This document shows positions 1 to 8,669 of a stretch of 12,674 nucleotides of DNA, piece after piece. Position 1 is the first letter of the stretch. Each line of letters opens with the position of its first letter. The notes beneath the pieces are model-generated. The model searched no databases and was not told the DNA's origin. It saw only the letters and a list, made by a program, of their open reading frames with translations. Made by a program: the position numbers and the translations under genes. The DNA comes from a bacterium (lineage in GTDB: Bacteria > Bacteroidota > Bacteroidia > Bacteroidales > Bacteroidaceae): the NCBI GenBank assembly GCA_004562975.1, contig SFQP01000074.1:1-12674 (forward strand). The letters are read 5' to 3'.

Positions 1-29
1 GCCTTGGGGTCAAGATAACGTGTTGCCAT
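1..29 (-). CDS. Start of a probable Rpn-family nuclease/transposase (partial)
   Basis: Reading leftward from an ATG whose complement is at 27-29, the visible residues are MATRYLDPK followed by a GC that begins an Ala or Gly codon. This is very close to the opening of the Rpn family (recombination-promoting PD-(D/E)XK nuclease, often annotated as a putative transposase), whose Bacteroidales members typically begin M-A-R-Y-L-D-P-K-A/N-D-L-T-F-K. The start is supported by a Bacteroidetes-type promoter placed so that the leader would be only about 15 bases. The rest of the gene is off the left edge, so no catalytic residue can be seen. The family assignment rests on nine residues plus recollection of the family and should be treated as provisional. 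Confidence 0.55.
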
Positions 30-48
30 GTCATTAATTCGTTTTGTG

Positions 49-80
49 CAAAAGTAGACATATTTTTCTACATCGCCCAA
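49..80 (-). promoter_or_regulatory. Bacteroidetes-type promoter for the leftward gene
   Basis: On the minus strand the sequence reads TTG (complement of 78-80), a 21-base spacer, then TACTTTTG (complement of 49-56), matching the Bacteroidetes -33/-7 pattern TTTG-N19-21-TAnnTTTG. The predicted transcription start lies a few bases downstream, close to the ATG at 29. It would drive the partial leftward gene. Confidence 0.6.
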
Positions 81-344
81 TGTATTCTGACAGTCAAATA
101 AAATGGTTACAATTTTTTCTAATCGCCGAGTAGGAGAAAATAATCCCGGACTTTTTCAGACGTTTGTCTAATGTCATGAGATCGCAACAGGTTTGTCACA
201 CGATATGTTGTCCTTTGCACCCTGAGAGACAAGCAAAATCCGGCTGCCGACCTACGCGTTTTCTGCAAGCCCGAAGGGTAAGCTACCGTGGAATGAACCG
301 TGCCGAGAAAAAAACAAACAGATGGAATGCCATATAATATGTAT
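81..344. other. AT-rich spacer with no recognised gene
   Basis: This spacer, together with the promoter before it, separates the leftward gene at the left edge from the receptor remnant. No open frame resembles a known protein. It contains a TCCCGGACTTTT word (143-154) that recurs at 12072-12083. It also contains a CTGAGA word after GCACCC (218-228), but the rest of a thiamin riboswitch is absent. No tRNA, cobalamin riboswitch or clear rightward promoter could be recognised. Confidence 0.5.
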
Positions 345-576
345 ATGAAACACTACACTGCTAAATGCCTTACAGCCCTGACGCTGTTTTTCCTGTTCCT
401 TGCCAAAGGATGGGGAATTGATTTAAAAGGAAAAGTGATTGACCGCGAAACGGGTGAACCCTTGGTGGGTGCCACCCTCAGCCTGCCCCAAATAGGCCGC
501 ACCCCCCTCACCGACAACGACGGACTCTTCACCTTCCAACTGCCAGCCCAACGCAACTATACGCTCACGGCACAGC

Positions 577-637
577 CCTCATCATCCATCATTCATTGTA
601 CATTATTCCGCATTCATCATTCATTATTCATTAACTC
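577..637 (+). repeat. ATTCATT-type low-complexity repeat
   Basis: The stretch is made of variants of CATTATTC/CATTCATC (for example TCATTCATTATTCATTAAC at 618-636). It forms the meaningless tail of the receptor remnant and lies just 5' of the promoter of the next gene. A related spacer occurs before secA (3552-3587). Confidence 0.6.
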
Positions 638-641
638 TTCG

Positions 642-649
642 TACCTTTG
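642..649 (+). promoter_or_regulatory. Bacteroidetes -7 promoter element of the Lnb-domain gene
   Basis: TACCTTTG matches TAnnTTTG exactly and sits 23 bases before the ATG at 673, giving a short leader as is usual in this phylum. No clear TTG -33 element is present at the expected spacing, as the region there is ATTCATT repeat. The 12 bases TACCTTTGCCGC are identical to those of the promoter at 12623. Confidence 0.55.
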
Positions 650-672
650 CCGCCGTCTTTGGTAAGAAAATC

Positions 673-1896
673 ATGCGAAAACTCGTATATATACTCTCCT
701 TGCTGGCAGTGATGCTCCCCGTCACGCTGTGGGCTGAGCAGACCCGACAGCAGGACGGGCAGCAGCCGGTGGCCGACGGGCAGCAGGACTCCGTATGCGT
801 GAGCCTGCTCACCGTAACGCCCGGGAAAATGGTGTATGAACTCTACGGACATACGGCCATCAGGGTGCGCGAGGTAATGCCGGGACGGCTCAGCGACTGG
901 GTGTTCAACTACGGCACTTTCTCCTTCGCACAGCCGCATTTCGTATGGCGCTTCGTCAAGGGGGAAACGGACTATGAGCTGGGCGTGGTGCCTTTTGCCC
1001 TGTTCTATGACACGTACGTGAAGGAGGGGCGAGGCATTGACGAACAGCAGCTCAACCTCTCGCCGGCAGAAAGCAGGAGACTGGTGGATGCACTCAGCCG
1101 GAACCTGCTGCCGGAAAACGCCACGTACCGCTACAATTTCTTCTACGACAACTGCACTACACGGGCCATCGACATGATTGAACGGGCCGTGGAAGGAAAT
1201 ATCGTGTGGCCACAGGCTGAAGCTGACAAAACACTTCGCGACATCGTGGACCAATATTCCGAAGCAAGCCCATGGAACAAACTGGGGCAGGATTTGCTCT
1301 TAGGAGCAGAAGCCGATGCTCCTGCCGACCGGAAAGCACAGGGGTTCGCCCCGCTGTATGCCGAACGGTTTGTGGAGGAAGCAGTTGTGGTGAGCCCCGA
1401 CGGTACACGGCGGCGATTGGCCGAACCGAAACGGGTTCTGCTGCCGGCACAAACGGGAAAAACGGCAAAGGGATTGACTCCGATGTGGGCTTTTGGCATA
1501 CTTTTTGTAATCACGCTCATCATCACGACATACGAGTGGCGCAAAGGCATTTGCTTCTGGGCATACGATGCCCTGCTCCTGCTGGCACAAGGTTTGGCCG
1601 GTCTCGCTGTGTTCCTGCTCTTCTGCTTTTCCACCCACCCCACAGTGGGCAGCAACTGGCTGATCATTCTCTTCAATCCCTTACCCTTGCTCTATCTGCC
1701 TTGGTATATGAAACAAGCCTCGCTGCACCGCCCCGTGAAAGGGCTGTATGTACAGGCTCTCATGTTGGCCGCCACGGGCATTGTGGGTGGAGCAGGCTTG
1801 CAGCAATTTCCGCCGGAGCTGTTCCTGATTTGGGGCACGCTGGCCGTGCGCTGCATCCACGGGCTGAAACGGAGTCCTAAAGTGAAGAGTTCATAG
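673..1896 (+). CDS. Lnb N-terminal periplasmic domain (DUF4105) membrane protein
   Basis: The 407-residue product starts with a signal peptide or anchor (residues 1-22, ending LWAEQ). A periplasmic DUF4105 domain spans roughly 40-240, and about five hydrophobic helices follow (about 270-287, 296-319, 327-345, 356-374, 379-396). The family's conserved pair is visible: His60 in YGHTAIRV and Cys161 in YDNCTTR, a papain/NlpC-like arrangement. DUF4105 proteins of this architecture have been linked to the Bacteroides lipoprotein N-acyltransferase Lnb, which would finish triacylated lipoproteins at the inner membrane. Several paralogs exist, so that exact role is inferred and no gene symbol is given. 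The start is supported by the promoter at 642. The stop codon at 1894-1896 runs into a spacer repeat, and the next gene begins 54 bases later, so co-transcription is possible. Confidence 0.85.
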   Translation: MRKLVYILSLLAVMLPVTLWAEQTRQQDGQQPVADGQQDSVCVSLLTVTPGKMVYELYGHTAIRVREVMPGRLSDWVFNYGTFSFAQPHFVWRFVKGETDYELGVVPFALFYDTYVKEGRGIDEQQLNLSPAESRRLVDALSRNLLPENATYRYNFFYDNCTTRAIDMIERAVEGNIVWPQAEADKTLRDIVDQYSEASPWNKLGQDLLLGAEADAPADRKAQGFAPLYAERFVEEAVVVSPDGTRRRLAEPKRVLLPAQTGKTAKGLTPMWAFGILFVITLIITTYEWRKGICFWAYDALLLLAQGLAGLAVFLLFCFSTHPTVGSNWLIILFNPLPLLYLPWYMKQASLHRPVKGLYVQALMLAATGIVGGAGLQQFPPELFLIWGTLAVRCIHGLKRSPKVKSS

Positions 1897-1924
1897 TTTT
1901 AAGTTGAAAGTTTAAAAGTTGAAG
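1895..1924 (+). repeat. AGTTTAAAAGTTGAA-type tandem repeat
   Basis: Two imperfect units, AGTTTTAAGTTGAA (1895-1908) and AGTTTAAAAGTTGAAG (1909-1924), fill the spacer after the Lnb-domain gene. The first unit overlaps the last two bases of its TAG stop. The same motif forms three 16-base units at 7007-7054 between secA and ffh. Confidence 0.6.
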
Positions 1925-1950
1925 AGGTAATATTCCAAACCATCCTATCG

Positions 1951-3530
1951 ATGCGAAAAGACATCCCTCCACACGTTCCTAAAACCACCCTGCGCCTGCC
2001 GCTGCTGCTCTCGCTGCTGGCGGCCATGGCCGCGCTCCCGGCAAGCGACGCTTACGGCGCGGCGAACGGGGTACCACGGGTCGTGGTGAACATATTGGTG
2101 GACCAGCTCGGCAAGAGGGCTTTGTGCGTTTGTTGAACGAGGGGCGGGTTTACACCAAAGCGGAATATCCGCAATACCGCCCCGACCGCGCTTCGGCGGC
2201 TGCTACGCTCTCTACGGGCACCACGCCTTACAACCATGGCATCGTGGGGCTGCGATGGCTGGACCGAGAAACCCTGCGCCCGGTTTACTGCGTGGACAAC
2301 AAGGAATATGCCGGCATACAGACCAGCGATGCTTCGGCTCCCACGTTCCTGGGCGTATCGACCATAGGCGACGAACTGAAGGTGGCCACGGAGGGTAAGG
2401 CGGTGGTGTATGCCATAGCCCCCTATCGCGATGCAGCCATCCTCGGCGCGGGACACGCTGCCGACGGTGCGCTGTGGATTGACGACCGCACGGGACGCTG
2501 GTGCTCCACCTCTTACTATGGCTCCGCACTGCCGACATGGGCCACAATGCTGAACAGCAAACCGCTGGAAGAAAAGCTCAAAACCTGGGTGTGGGAACCG
2601 TCGAACGAACTCGTGGGTTATTTTTCCTACTTCCTTTCAGGAGGAATGAAAAAGCCTTTTGCCCATAAGTTCAACAAGGGTGAGAAACGCTTTGCCTCAT
2701 TCAAGACCAGCGGACTGGTCAACGAGGAGGTGGCACGCGCCGCTGTGCAGTGTTTCAACGGAGCCATGATGGGCAACGACGACATCACGGACTACCTCTC
2801 CGTGACCTTCTATGCCGGCAATCTGGAACACAGGGCGGTGGACGATGCGCCGATGGAGCTGCAGGACACATATGTGCGGCTGGACAACGCACTGGCCCGA
2901 CTGATTAACTCAGTGGAGAAAAAGGTGGGAGCCGGCAACGCGCTTTTTGTGCTGACTTCCACAGGCTATGTAGATGAAGAGACACCAGACCTCTCGAAAT
3001 ACCGCATCCCTACGGGCACTTTCGACGTGGAGCGGGCTGCCGCCTTGCTCAATATGTACTTGGTGGCCGTCTACGGTCAGGGAAAATACGTGGAGGCCTG
3101 CCTCGGCACACAGCTTTATCTGGACCACAAACTGGTGGAGCAGAAGCAAATCAACCTGGCGGAGATGCTGGAGCGAGTGCAGGATTTCCTGCTGCAACTT
3201 TCGGGCGTTAAGGATGTGTACACCTCATCGCGCCTGATGCAGGGGGCCTGGACACCAGGCATCAGCCGGATGCGTGGGGGCTACAACCCGCGCTACTCGG
3301 GCGACATTCTCATTGAGGTGGCACCGGGATGGCACGCCGTGAACACGTCGATGAACGAGCACCAGCTTGTGCGCGAATCGTACATCGCATTCCCCATCAT
3401 TTTCTATGGTATGGGGTGCAAGGCTGACTGCCTCACTACGCCTGTATCCATTGACTGCATTGCGCCGACACTGACGGATGCCATGCGCATCAGGGCACCC
3501 AATGCCTGCAATGTGGCACCGATATTTTAA
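1951..3530 (+). pseudogene. Frameshifted alkaline-phosphatase-superfamily protein, degenerate active site
   Basis: The first 53 or so codons (1951 to about 2109) encode a signal peptide (LLLSLLAAMAALPASDAYG) and PRVVVNILVDQL, the opening strand of PafA-like alkaline phosphatases with its metal-binding Asp. Reading then shifts frame. From about 2112 to 3530 another frame continues with EGFVRLLNEGRVYTKAEYP and onward to the end of the domain. Family members normally have about a dozen more residues (of the type R-x-D-Y-L...Y-G) between these parts, so a short deletion plus frameshift near 2109 is the likely cause. The family also appears catalytically poor here: the usual T-A-P-G-H nucleophile loop reads RPDRASAAAT (followed by STGTTPYNHGI), and the usual T-A-D-H-G metal motif reads LTSTGYVDEE. 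It may descend from an already inactive paralog. An assembly error at 2109 cannot be excluded. Confidence 0.7.
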
Positions 3531-3551
3531 ATATTGATGAACGGCGCAGCC

Positions 3552-3587
3552 TTCATTATACATTATCCATTTTTCCATTATACACTG
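3552..3587 (+). repeat. CATTATACATTATCC-type low-complexity spacer
   Basis: The spacer between the broken phosphatase and secA consists of CATTATACATTATCCATT and a second CATTATACAC. This is the same style of sequence as 577-637. It lies just upstream of the secA start, and no TAnnTTTG element is visible here. Confidence 0.5.
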
Positions 3588-3606
3588 ATAAAACCGCATT
3601 CCTATC

Positions 3607-6600
3607 ATGGATATCAATAAATTCTTAAGCAAACTATTCGGTAACAAATCTACCCGCGACATGAAGCAAATACAGCCGTGGGTGGAAAAAATCAAAGCGG
3701 CCGAACCCGCTATCCACGCTCTGGACAACGATGCGCTCCGCGCCAAAACGAAGGAGCTGCAACACACCATCCAGCATTCGGCCGACGATCTGAAAGAGAA
3801 AATCGAGGCGCTGAAAGCCAAAATCGAAGAAACACCCATCGAAGACCGTGAGGTGATTTTCAACCAAATAGACAAACTCGACACGCAGGTGCTCGACCGC
3901 ATGGAAGAGGCACTGACCGAGGCACTGCCCGATGCCTTCGCCATCGTGAAGGAAACAGCACGCCGCCTGGCCGAGAACGATTTCCTGGAAGTGACAGCTT
4001 CCGACTTCGACCGCGAACTGGCCACCTCGCACGACTTTGTCCATATCGAAGGCGACAAGGCCATCTACCAGAACCACTGGGTGGCCGGCGGAAACGACCT
4101 GAAATGGAACATGATTCACTACGACGTGCAGCTGTTCGGCGGCGTGGTGCTGACGCAAGGAAAGATTGCGGAAATGGCCACGGGCGAAGGTAAGACGCTG
4201 GTGGCCACGCTCCCCGTTTTCCTCAACGCACTCACGGGCAACGGGGTTCACGTGGTGACGGTGAACGATTACCTGGCCAAGCGCGACGCTGAATGGATGG
4301 GGCCGCTCTATATGTTCCACGGGCTCTCGGTGGACTGCATCGACAAGCACCAACCCAACTCGGAAGCACGCCGCCGCGCTTACCAGGCGGACATCACTTT
4401 CGGTACGAACAATGAGTTCGGCTTCGACTACCTCCGCGACAACATGGCGATGAGCCCCAAGGACTTGGTACAACGCCGCCACAACTACGCGATTGTCGAC
4501 GAGGTGGACTCCGTGCTCATCGACGATGCCCGTACGCCGCTCATCATCTCCGGCCCCGTGCCCAAGGGCGACGACCAGCTCTTTGAACAGTACCAGCCGC
4601 TCGTGGAGCGACTCGTCGACGTGCAGCGCAAGCTGGCCACGCAGTACTTGGCGGAGGCCAAGCAGCTCATCGCCTCGGGCGACAAGAAGAAGGAGGAGGA
4701 GGGCTTCCTGCAACTCTTCCGCAGCCACAAGGCATTGCCCAAAAACAATCCGCTCATCAAGTTCCTCTCTGAAACGGGCATCAAGGCGGGAATGCTCAAG
4801 ACGGAGGAAATCTATATGGAGAACAACAACCGCCGTATGCCAGAGGCCGTGGAGCCGCTCTACTTCGTGGTGGACGAGAAACTGCACAGCGTGGATCTCA
4901 CGGATAAGGGTAACAAGTGGCTGGCGGACCAGGTTCAGGACGACCAGCTCTTCATCCTTCCGGACATTACCTCGGAACTCTCGGCGCTCGAAGCGCAGAA
5001 GGGGCTCTCTGACGAGGAACGCGTGATGCGCAAGGACGAACTCTTGCAGGACTATGCCGTGAAGTCAGAACGCGTTCACACCATTCTCCAGCTGCTCAAG
5101 GCTTACACCATGTTCCGCATCAATGAGGAATACGTGGTGATGGACGGACAGGTGAAGATTGTGGACGAACAGACGGGCCGTATCATGGAGGGCCGCCGCT
5201 GGAGCGACGGACTGCACCAGGCTGTGGAAGCGAAGGAACACGTGAAGGTGGAAGCCGCCACACAGACTTTTGCCACCATCACGCTACAGAACTATTTCCG
5301 TATGTACCACAAACTGGCGGGCATGACGGGTACGGCCATCACGGAAGCCGGCGAGTTCTGGAATATCTACAAGCTCGACGTGGTGGAAATCCCCACCAAC
5401 CGGCCTGTGCAGCGCGTCGACATGAACGACCGCGTTTACAAGACGAAGCGCGAAAAATATGGTGCCGTCATTGAAGAAATCGAAAAGATGCGCCTGGCCG
5501 GCCGCCCCGTGCTGGTAGGTACGACGAGTGTGGACGTGAGCGAACTGCTGAGCCGTATGCTCCAGCTCCGCCACATTCCGCACCAGGTGCTGAACGCTAA
5601 GCTCCACCAGCGCGAAGCTGACATCGTGGCCCTGGCCGGACAGAGCACCAAAGGGAAAGTGGTCATCACAGACGCTGACGGCAACAAGCACGAAGAGGAA
5701 CGGATGCTCGGCGCCGTGACCATCGCAACGAACATGGCCGGACGTGGTACGGACATCAAGCTGACGGATGAGGTGAAAGCTGCGGGCGGATTGGCCATCA
5801 TCGGTACGGAACGCCACGAGAGCCGCCGTGTGGACCGCCAGCTGCGCGGACGTGCCGGCCGACAGGGCGACCCGGGCTCGTCGGTGTTCTTCGTTTCGCT
5901 CGAAGATAACCTCATGCGTCTCTTTGCCTCAGAACGCATTGCCCGCGTAATGGACAAACTGGGCTTCAAGGACGGCGAGATGATTGAATCGCCCATGATC
6001 AACAGCAGCATCGAACGCGCACAGCGCAAGGTGGAGGAGAACAACTTCGGCATCCGCAAACGCCTGCTGGAATACGACGACGTGATGAACAAGCAACGTA
6101 CCGTCATCTACGAAAAACGCCGCCATGCACTGATGGGCGAGCGCGTGGGGATGGACATCGCGAACATGATTTGGGACCGCGTCATCAACATCATCGACAA
6201 GAACGACTACCAAGGTTGCCGCGAGGGCTTCATCGAAATCTTTGCCATCGAAGTGCCTTTCACGGAGGAGGAGTTCGACGGCATGAAGCGCGAGGAGCTC
6301 TACGAAAAGGCTTTCCAGGCTGCCATGGCGGGCTTCAAACGCAAAACGGACCGTTTGGCGGAAGTGGCCATGCCGGTAATCAAGCAGGTGTACGAAAACC
6401 AGGGACAGATGTACGAAAACATCCTTGTGCCCATCACGGACGGCAAACTGGTTTACAATATCCGAACGAACCTCAAGAAGGCTTACGACACGGAGTCGCG
6501 CGAGGTGGTCAGCGACTTTGAGAAGGCCATCCTCCTGCACAACATTGACGATGCCTGGAAGGAGAACCTCCGCGAACTCGACGAACTGAAGAAGTCTGTG

Positions 6601-6975
6601 CAAAACGCTTCCTACGAGCAGAAGGATCCGCTCCTCGTTTTCAAGCTCGAAAGCGTGCAGCTCTTCGACAAAATGGTGAACCGCATCAACAACGAAACAG
6701 TGTCGACCCTGATGCGCGGACAAATTCCCGTGCAGGATCCGCAGGAGGTGAAAGAAGCAGCTCCGGAACCACAACAACCGCAGCAGAAACTCCAGACGCA
6801 ACACGAATCGCTCGACGAAAGCGGCGACCCCGCAGCACGTGCCGCTGCACAGCGCGACACCCGCGAGCGGCCTCAGCAACCCATCGTGAAGGAGAACTTG
6901 CCCGGCCGGAACGACCCCTGCCCCTGCGGCAGCGGAAAGAAATTCAAAAACTGCCACGGCAAAGGAATTTTATAA
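3607..6975 (+). CDS. secA: Preprotein translocase ATPase SecA
   Basis: SecA is the motor that threads unfolded preproteins through SecYEG. The 1122-residue product contains the Walker A motif MATGEGKT (190-197), the DEVD Walker B (298-301) followed by [11 protein letters not shown], and the second nucleotide-binding domain motif [10 protein letters not shown] (708-717). [12 protein letters not shown] follows around residue 750. The C-terminal zinc motif [12 protein letters not shown]...CH gives Cys1105, Cys1107, Cys1116 and His1117, which binds SecB and phospholipid in relatives. E. coli SecA is about 900 residues. Here the N-terminal region is longer and charged, and a Lys/Glu-rich insertion lies at about 340-400 (around [10 protein letters not shown]), both typical of Bacteroidetes SecA. 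A Gln/Pro/Ala-rich linker (about 1043-1095) precedes the zinc motif. The ATG at 3607 begins the conserved [12 protein letters not shown] opening. The frame is intact throughout. Confidence 0.98.
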   Translation: MDINKFLSKLFGNKSTRDMKQIQPWVEKIKAAEPAIHALDNDALRAKTKELQHTIQHSADDLKEKIEALKAKIEETPIEDREVIFNQIDKLDTQVLDRMEEALTEALPDAFAIVKETARRLAENDFLEVTASDFDRELATSHDFVHIEGDKAIYQNHWVAGGNDLKWNMIHYDVQLFGGVVLTQGKIAEMATGEGKTLVATLPVFLNALTGNGVHVVTVNDYLAKRDAEWMGPLYMFHGLSVDCIDKHQPNSEARRRAYQADITFGTNNEFGFDYLRDNMAMSPKDLVQRRHNYAIVDEVDSVLIDDARTPLIISGPVPKGDDQLFEQYQPLVERLVDVQRKLATQYLAEAKQLIASGDKKKEEEGFLQLFRSHKALPKNNPLIKFLSETGIKAGMLKTEEIYMENNNRRMPEAVEPLYFVVDEKLHSVDLTDKGNKWLADQVQDDQLFILPDITSELSALEAQKGLSDEERVMRKDELLQDYAVKSERVHTILQLLKAYTMFRINEEYVVMDGQVKIVDEQTGRIMEGRRWSDGLHQAVEAKEHVKVEAATQTFATITLQNYFRMYHKLAGMTGTAITEAGEFWNIYKLDVVEIPTNRPVQRVDMNDRVYKTKREKYGAVIEEIEKMRLAGRPVLVGTTSVDVSELLSRMLQLRHIPHQVLNAKLHQREADIVALAGQSTKGKVVITDADGNKHEEERMLGAVTIATNMAGRGTDIKLTDEVKAAGGLAIIGTERHESRRVDRQLRGRAGRQGDPGSSVFFVSLEDNLMRLFASERIARVMDKLGFKDGEMIESPMINSSIERAQRKVEENNFGIRKRLLEYDDVMNKQRTVIYEKRRHALMGERVGMDIANMIWDRVINIIDKNDYQGCREGFIEIFAIEVPFTEEEFDGMKREELYEKAFQAAMAGFKRKTDRLAEVAMPVIKQVYENQGQMYENILVPITDGKLVYNIRTNLKKAYDTESREVVSDFEKAILLHNIDDAWKENLRELDELKKSVQNASYEQKDPLLVFKLESVQLFDKMVNRINNETVSTLMRGQIPVQDPQEVKEAAPEPQQPQQKLQTQHESLDESGDPAARAAAQRDTRERPQQPIVKENLPGRNDPCPCGSGKKFKNCHGKGIL

Positions 6976-6986
6976 ACCATAGATTG

Positions 6987-7159
6987 GGATTATGAGGCTG
7001 AGAACACGTTTAAAAGTTCAGGAGTTTAGAAGCTCAGGAGTTTAAAAGTGAAAGACAACAAAGCGCGTAGCATTACCGCCGAATGTCACATACTCTCCGT
7101 CAGACAGCACAACCACTGACTCCCCCATCAACCTGTTTACGTTTTCTGCCTCATAATCC
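6987..7159. repeat. Spacer with 12-base inverted arms and three 16-base tandem units
   Basis: GGATTATGAGGC (6987-6998) and its exact complement GCCTCATAATCC (7148-7159) bracket the secA-ffh spacer. Inside are three imperfect 16-base units at 7007-7022, 7023-7038 and 7039-7054 (consensus AGTTTAAAAGTTCAGG). The arms resemble the GGTTATGAGG/CCTCATAACC arms of the elements at 8523 and 12234, so this may be a related insertion or a transcript structure. No U-rich terminator tail is seen. A weak -7-like TACGTTTT (7138-7145) lacks a -33 partner. Confidence 0.55.
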
Positions 7160-7185
7160 TTACAAATCCCTCATTACTCCAAGAA

Positions 7186-8514
7186 ATGTTTGAAAACCTA
7201 AGCGAAAGACTGGAACGGTCTTTCAAAATACTGAAAGGTGAAGGCAGCATCACCGAGATAAACGTAGCCGAAACCCTCAAGGATGTGCGCCGCGCGCTCC
7301 TCGATGCTGACGTAAACTACAAGGTAGCCAAGAACTTTACCGACACGGTGAAGCAGAAGGCACTCGGCCAGAATGTGCTGACCAGCGTGAAGCCGGGACA
7401 GCTCATGGTGAAAATCGTTCACGACGAACTGGCCCAGCTCATGGGCGGAAAAGCCGCCGAACTGAAGCTCACGGGCCGTCCCTCCGTCATTCTTATGGCC
7501 GGTCTCAACGGTGCCGGTAAGACCACGCTGTCGGGCAAGCTGGCCCTGCTGCTCAAGAGCAAGAAAAACCGCAAGCCGCTGCTCGTGGCCTGCGACGTCT
7601 ACCGTCCCGCCGCCGTGGAGCAGCTGCGTGTGCTGGCCGAGCAGATTGAGGTGCCCATCTACATGAACCTCGAAGAGAAGGACCCCGTGAAGATTGCACG
7701 CGAGGGCATTCAGGAAGCCAAGGCCAAAGGCTACGACACGGTGATTATCGATACCGCCGGCCGTCTGGCTGTTGACGAGGAGTTGATGCAGGAAATCGCT
7801 GCCATCAAGGAGGCCGCCCAACCCGACGACACGCTCTTCGTGGTGGATGCCATGACAGGACAGGACGCGGTGAACACGGCGAAAGAGTTCAACGACCGCC
7901 TGGACTACGAAGGCGTGGTGCTCACCAAACTCGACGGCGATACCCGTGGCGGTGCCGCACTCTCCATCCGCACCGTGGTGGACAAGCCCATCATGTTCGT
8001 GGGTACGGGCGAGAAGATGGAGGCACTCGACGTGTTCCATCCCGAGCGAATGGCGGACCGCATCCTCGGCATGGGCGACATCGTGAGCCTCGTGGAACGT
8101 GCCCAAGAGCAGTTCGACGAGAAGGAAGCCCTCAAGCTGCAACGCAAAATCCAGAAGAACCAGTTCGACTTCAACGACTTCCTGGCACAAATCCAGCAAA
8201 TCAAACGCATGGGCAACCTCAAAGAGCTGGCTTCCATGATACCCGGCGTAGGCAAGGCACTCAAGGATGTCGAAATTGACGATAACGCCTTCAAGGGCAT
8301 CGAGGCCATCATCCTTTCCATGACGCCGCGCGAACGGCAACACCCCGAAATCCTCAACCAAAGCCGCAAAAACCGCATTGCCAAAGGATCGGGCACCACG
8401 CTTCAGGAGGTGAACCGTCTGGTCAAACAGTTTGACCAAACCCGCAAGATGATGCGCATGGTCACCGGCTCAAAGATGGGCAAGATGATGGCAAGAATGC
8501 CGAAGATGCGATAA
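7186..8514 (+). CDS. ffh: Signal recognition particle GTPase Ffh (SRP54)
   Basis: Ffh binds 4.5S RNA and hydrophobic signal sequences on nascent chains and hands ribosomes to the FtsY receptor. At 442 residues it is of normal length. The N domain comes first (MFENLSERLERSFKILKG). The GTPase domain follows, with G1 GLNGAGKTT (106-114), DVYRPAA just after it, DTAGR (189-193), TKLDGDTRGG (247-256) and GTGEKMEALDVFHPERMA. The M domain runs from about 320 and includes MIPGVG and a methionine-rich end (KMGKMMARMPKM). All GTPase motifs are intact. It is 210 bases downstream of secA and upstream of folD, with repeat elements on both sides. No 4.5S RNA gene was recognised in the window. Confidence 0.98.
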   Translation: MFENLSERLERSFKILKGEGSITEINVAETLKDVRRALLDADVNYKVAKNFTDTVKQKALGQNVLTSVKPGQLMVKIVHDELAQLMGGKAAELKLTGRPSVILMAGLNGAGKTTLSGKLALLLKSKKNRKPLLVACDVYRPAAVEQLRVLAEQIEVPIYMNLEEKDPVKIAREGIQEAKAKGYDTVIIDTAGRLAVDEELMQEIAAIKEAAQPDDTLFVVDAMTGQDAVNTAKEFNDRLDYEGVVLTKLDGDTRGGAALSIRTVVDKPIMFVGTGEKMEALDVFHPERMADRILGMGDIVSLVERAQEQFDEKEALKLQRKIQKNQFDFNDFLAQIQQIKRMGNLKELASMIPGVGKALKDVEIDDNAFKGIEAIILSMTPRERQHPEILNQSRKNRIAKGSGTTLQEVNRLVKQFDQTRKMMRMVTGSKMGKMMARMPKMR

Positions 8515-8522
8515 ACATTCAA

Positions 8523-8635
8523 GGTTATGAGGCTATCTTCATAGGTTATGAGGGATTAGGTTATGAGGTTATAAAGTTACTGCTGTAACGCCTGAATACC
8601 ATCCTCTCAAATAGTAACATTATAACCTCATAACC
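8523..8635. repeat. Palindromic GGTTATRA element between ffh and folD
   Basis: Three GGTTATGA words (8523-8530, 8544-8551, 8559-8566) and one GGTTATAA (8567-8574) make up the left side. The stretch 8559-8581 pairs with 8613-8635 over 23 positions with one mismatch, around a 31-base loop. It starts eight bases after the ffh stop and ends 34 bases before folD. The stem is strong but is not followed by a T-run, so it need not be a classical terminator. A processing or stability hairpin or a dispersed repeat is equally possible. A sister copy lies at 12234-12343. Confidence 0.75.
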
Positions 8636-8669
8636 CAAAAACCTCATACCCCCTAAACCCTCCTGAAAA

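Larger units (their letters stand above)
345..665 (+). pseudogene. Remnant of a TonB-dependent-receptor-type gene (signal peptide plus carboxypeptidase-regulatory-like domain)
   Basis: From the ATG at 345 the product has a short basic N-terminus and a hydrophobic stretch (LTALTLFFLFLAKG) that looks like a Sec signal peptide. This leads into LKGKVIDRETGEPLVGATL and a TDNDGLFTF turn, the hallmark of the CarboxypepD_reg-like domain that opens SusC/TonB-dependent outer-membrane receptors in Bacteroidetes. Homology appears to end near base 575 (YTLTAQ). The remaining 30 or so codons are just translation of an ATTCATT-type repeat and stop at 663-665. Real receptors are several hundred to about a thousand residues, so the plug and barrel are missing. 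An in-frame upstream ATG at 300 exists, but 345 gives the more normal signal peptide. I infer a truncated, non-functional remnant. A small secreted single-domain protein is the alternative. Confidence 0.6.

Noticed and set aside
211..260. Thiamin riboswitch suggested by GCACCCTGAGAG
   Set aside because: Only the CTGAGA word is present. The second conserved half (GAACCTGAT...GCGTAGGGA) is missing and no thiamin gene follows.
2098..2130. Programmed ribosomal frameshift in the phosphatase-like gene
   Set aside because: No slippery heptamer is evident, and about a dozen family residues are missing, which frameshifting cannot restore.
3634..4887. Long minus-strand open frame opposite secA (417 codons)
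   Set aside because: It is antisense to the intact, fully conserved secA frame, is low in recognisable motifs, and is a by-product of GC-rich codon use.
7198..8439. Long minus-strand open frame opposite ffh (413 codons)
   Set aside because: It mirrors the ffh coding sequence and has no family resemblance or promoter. It is an antisense shadow.
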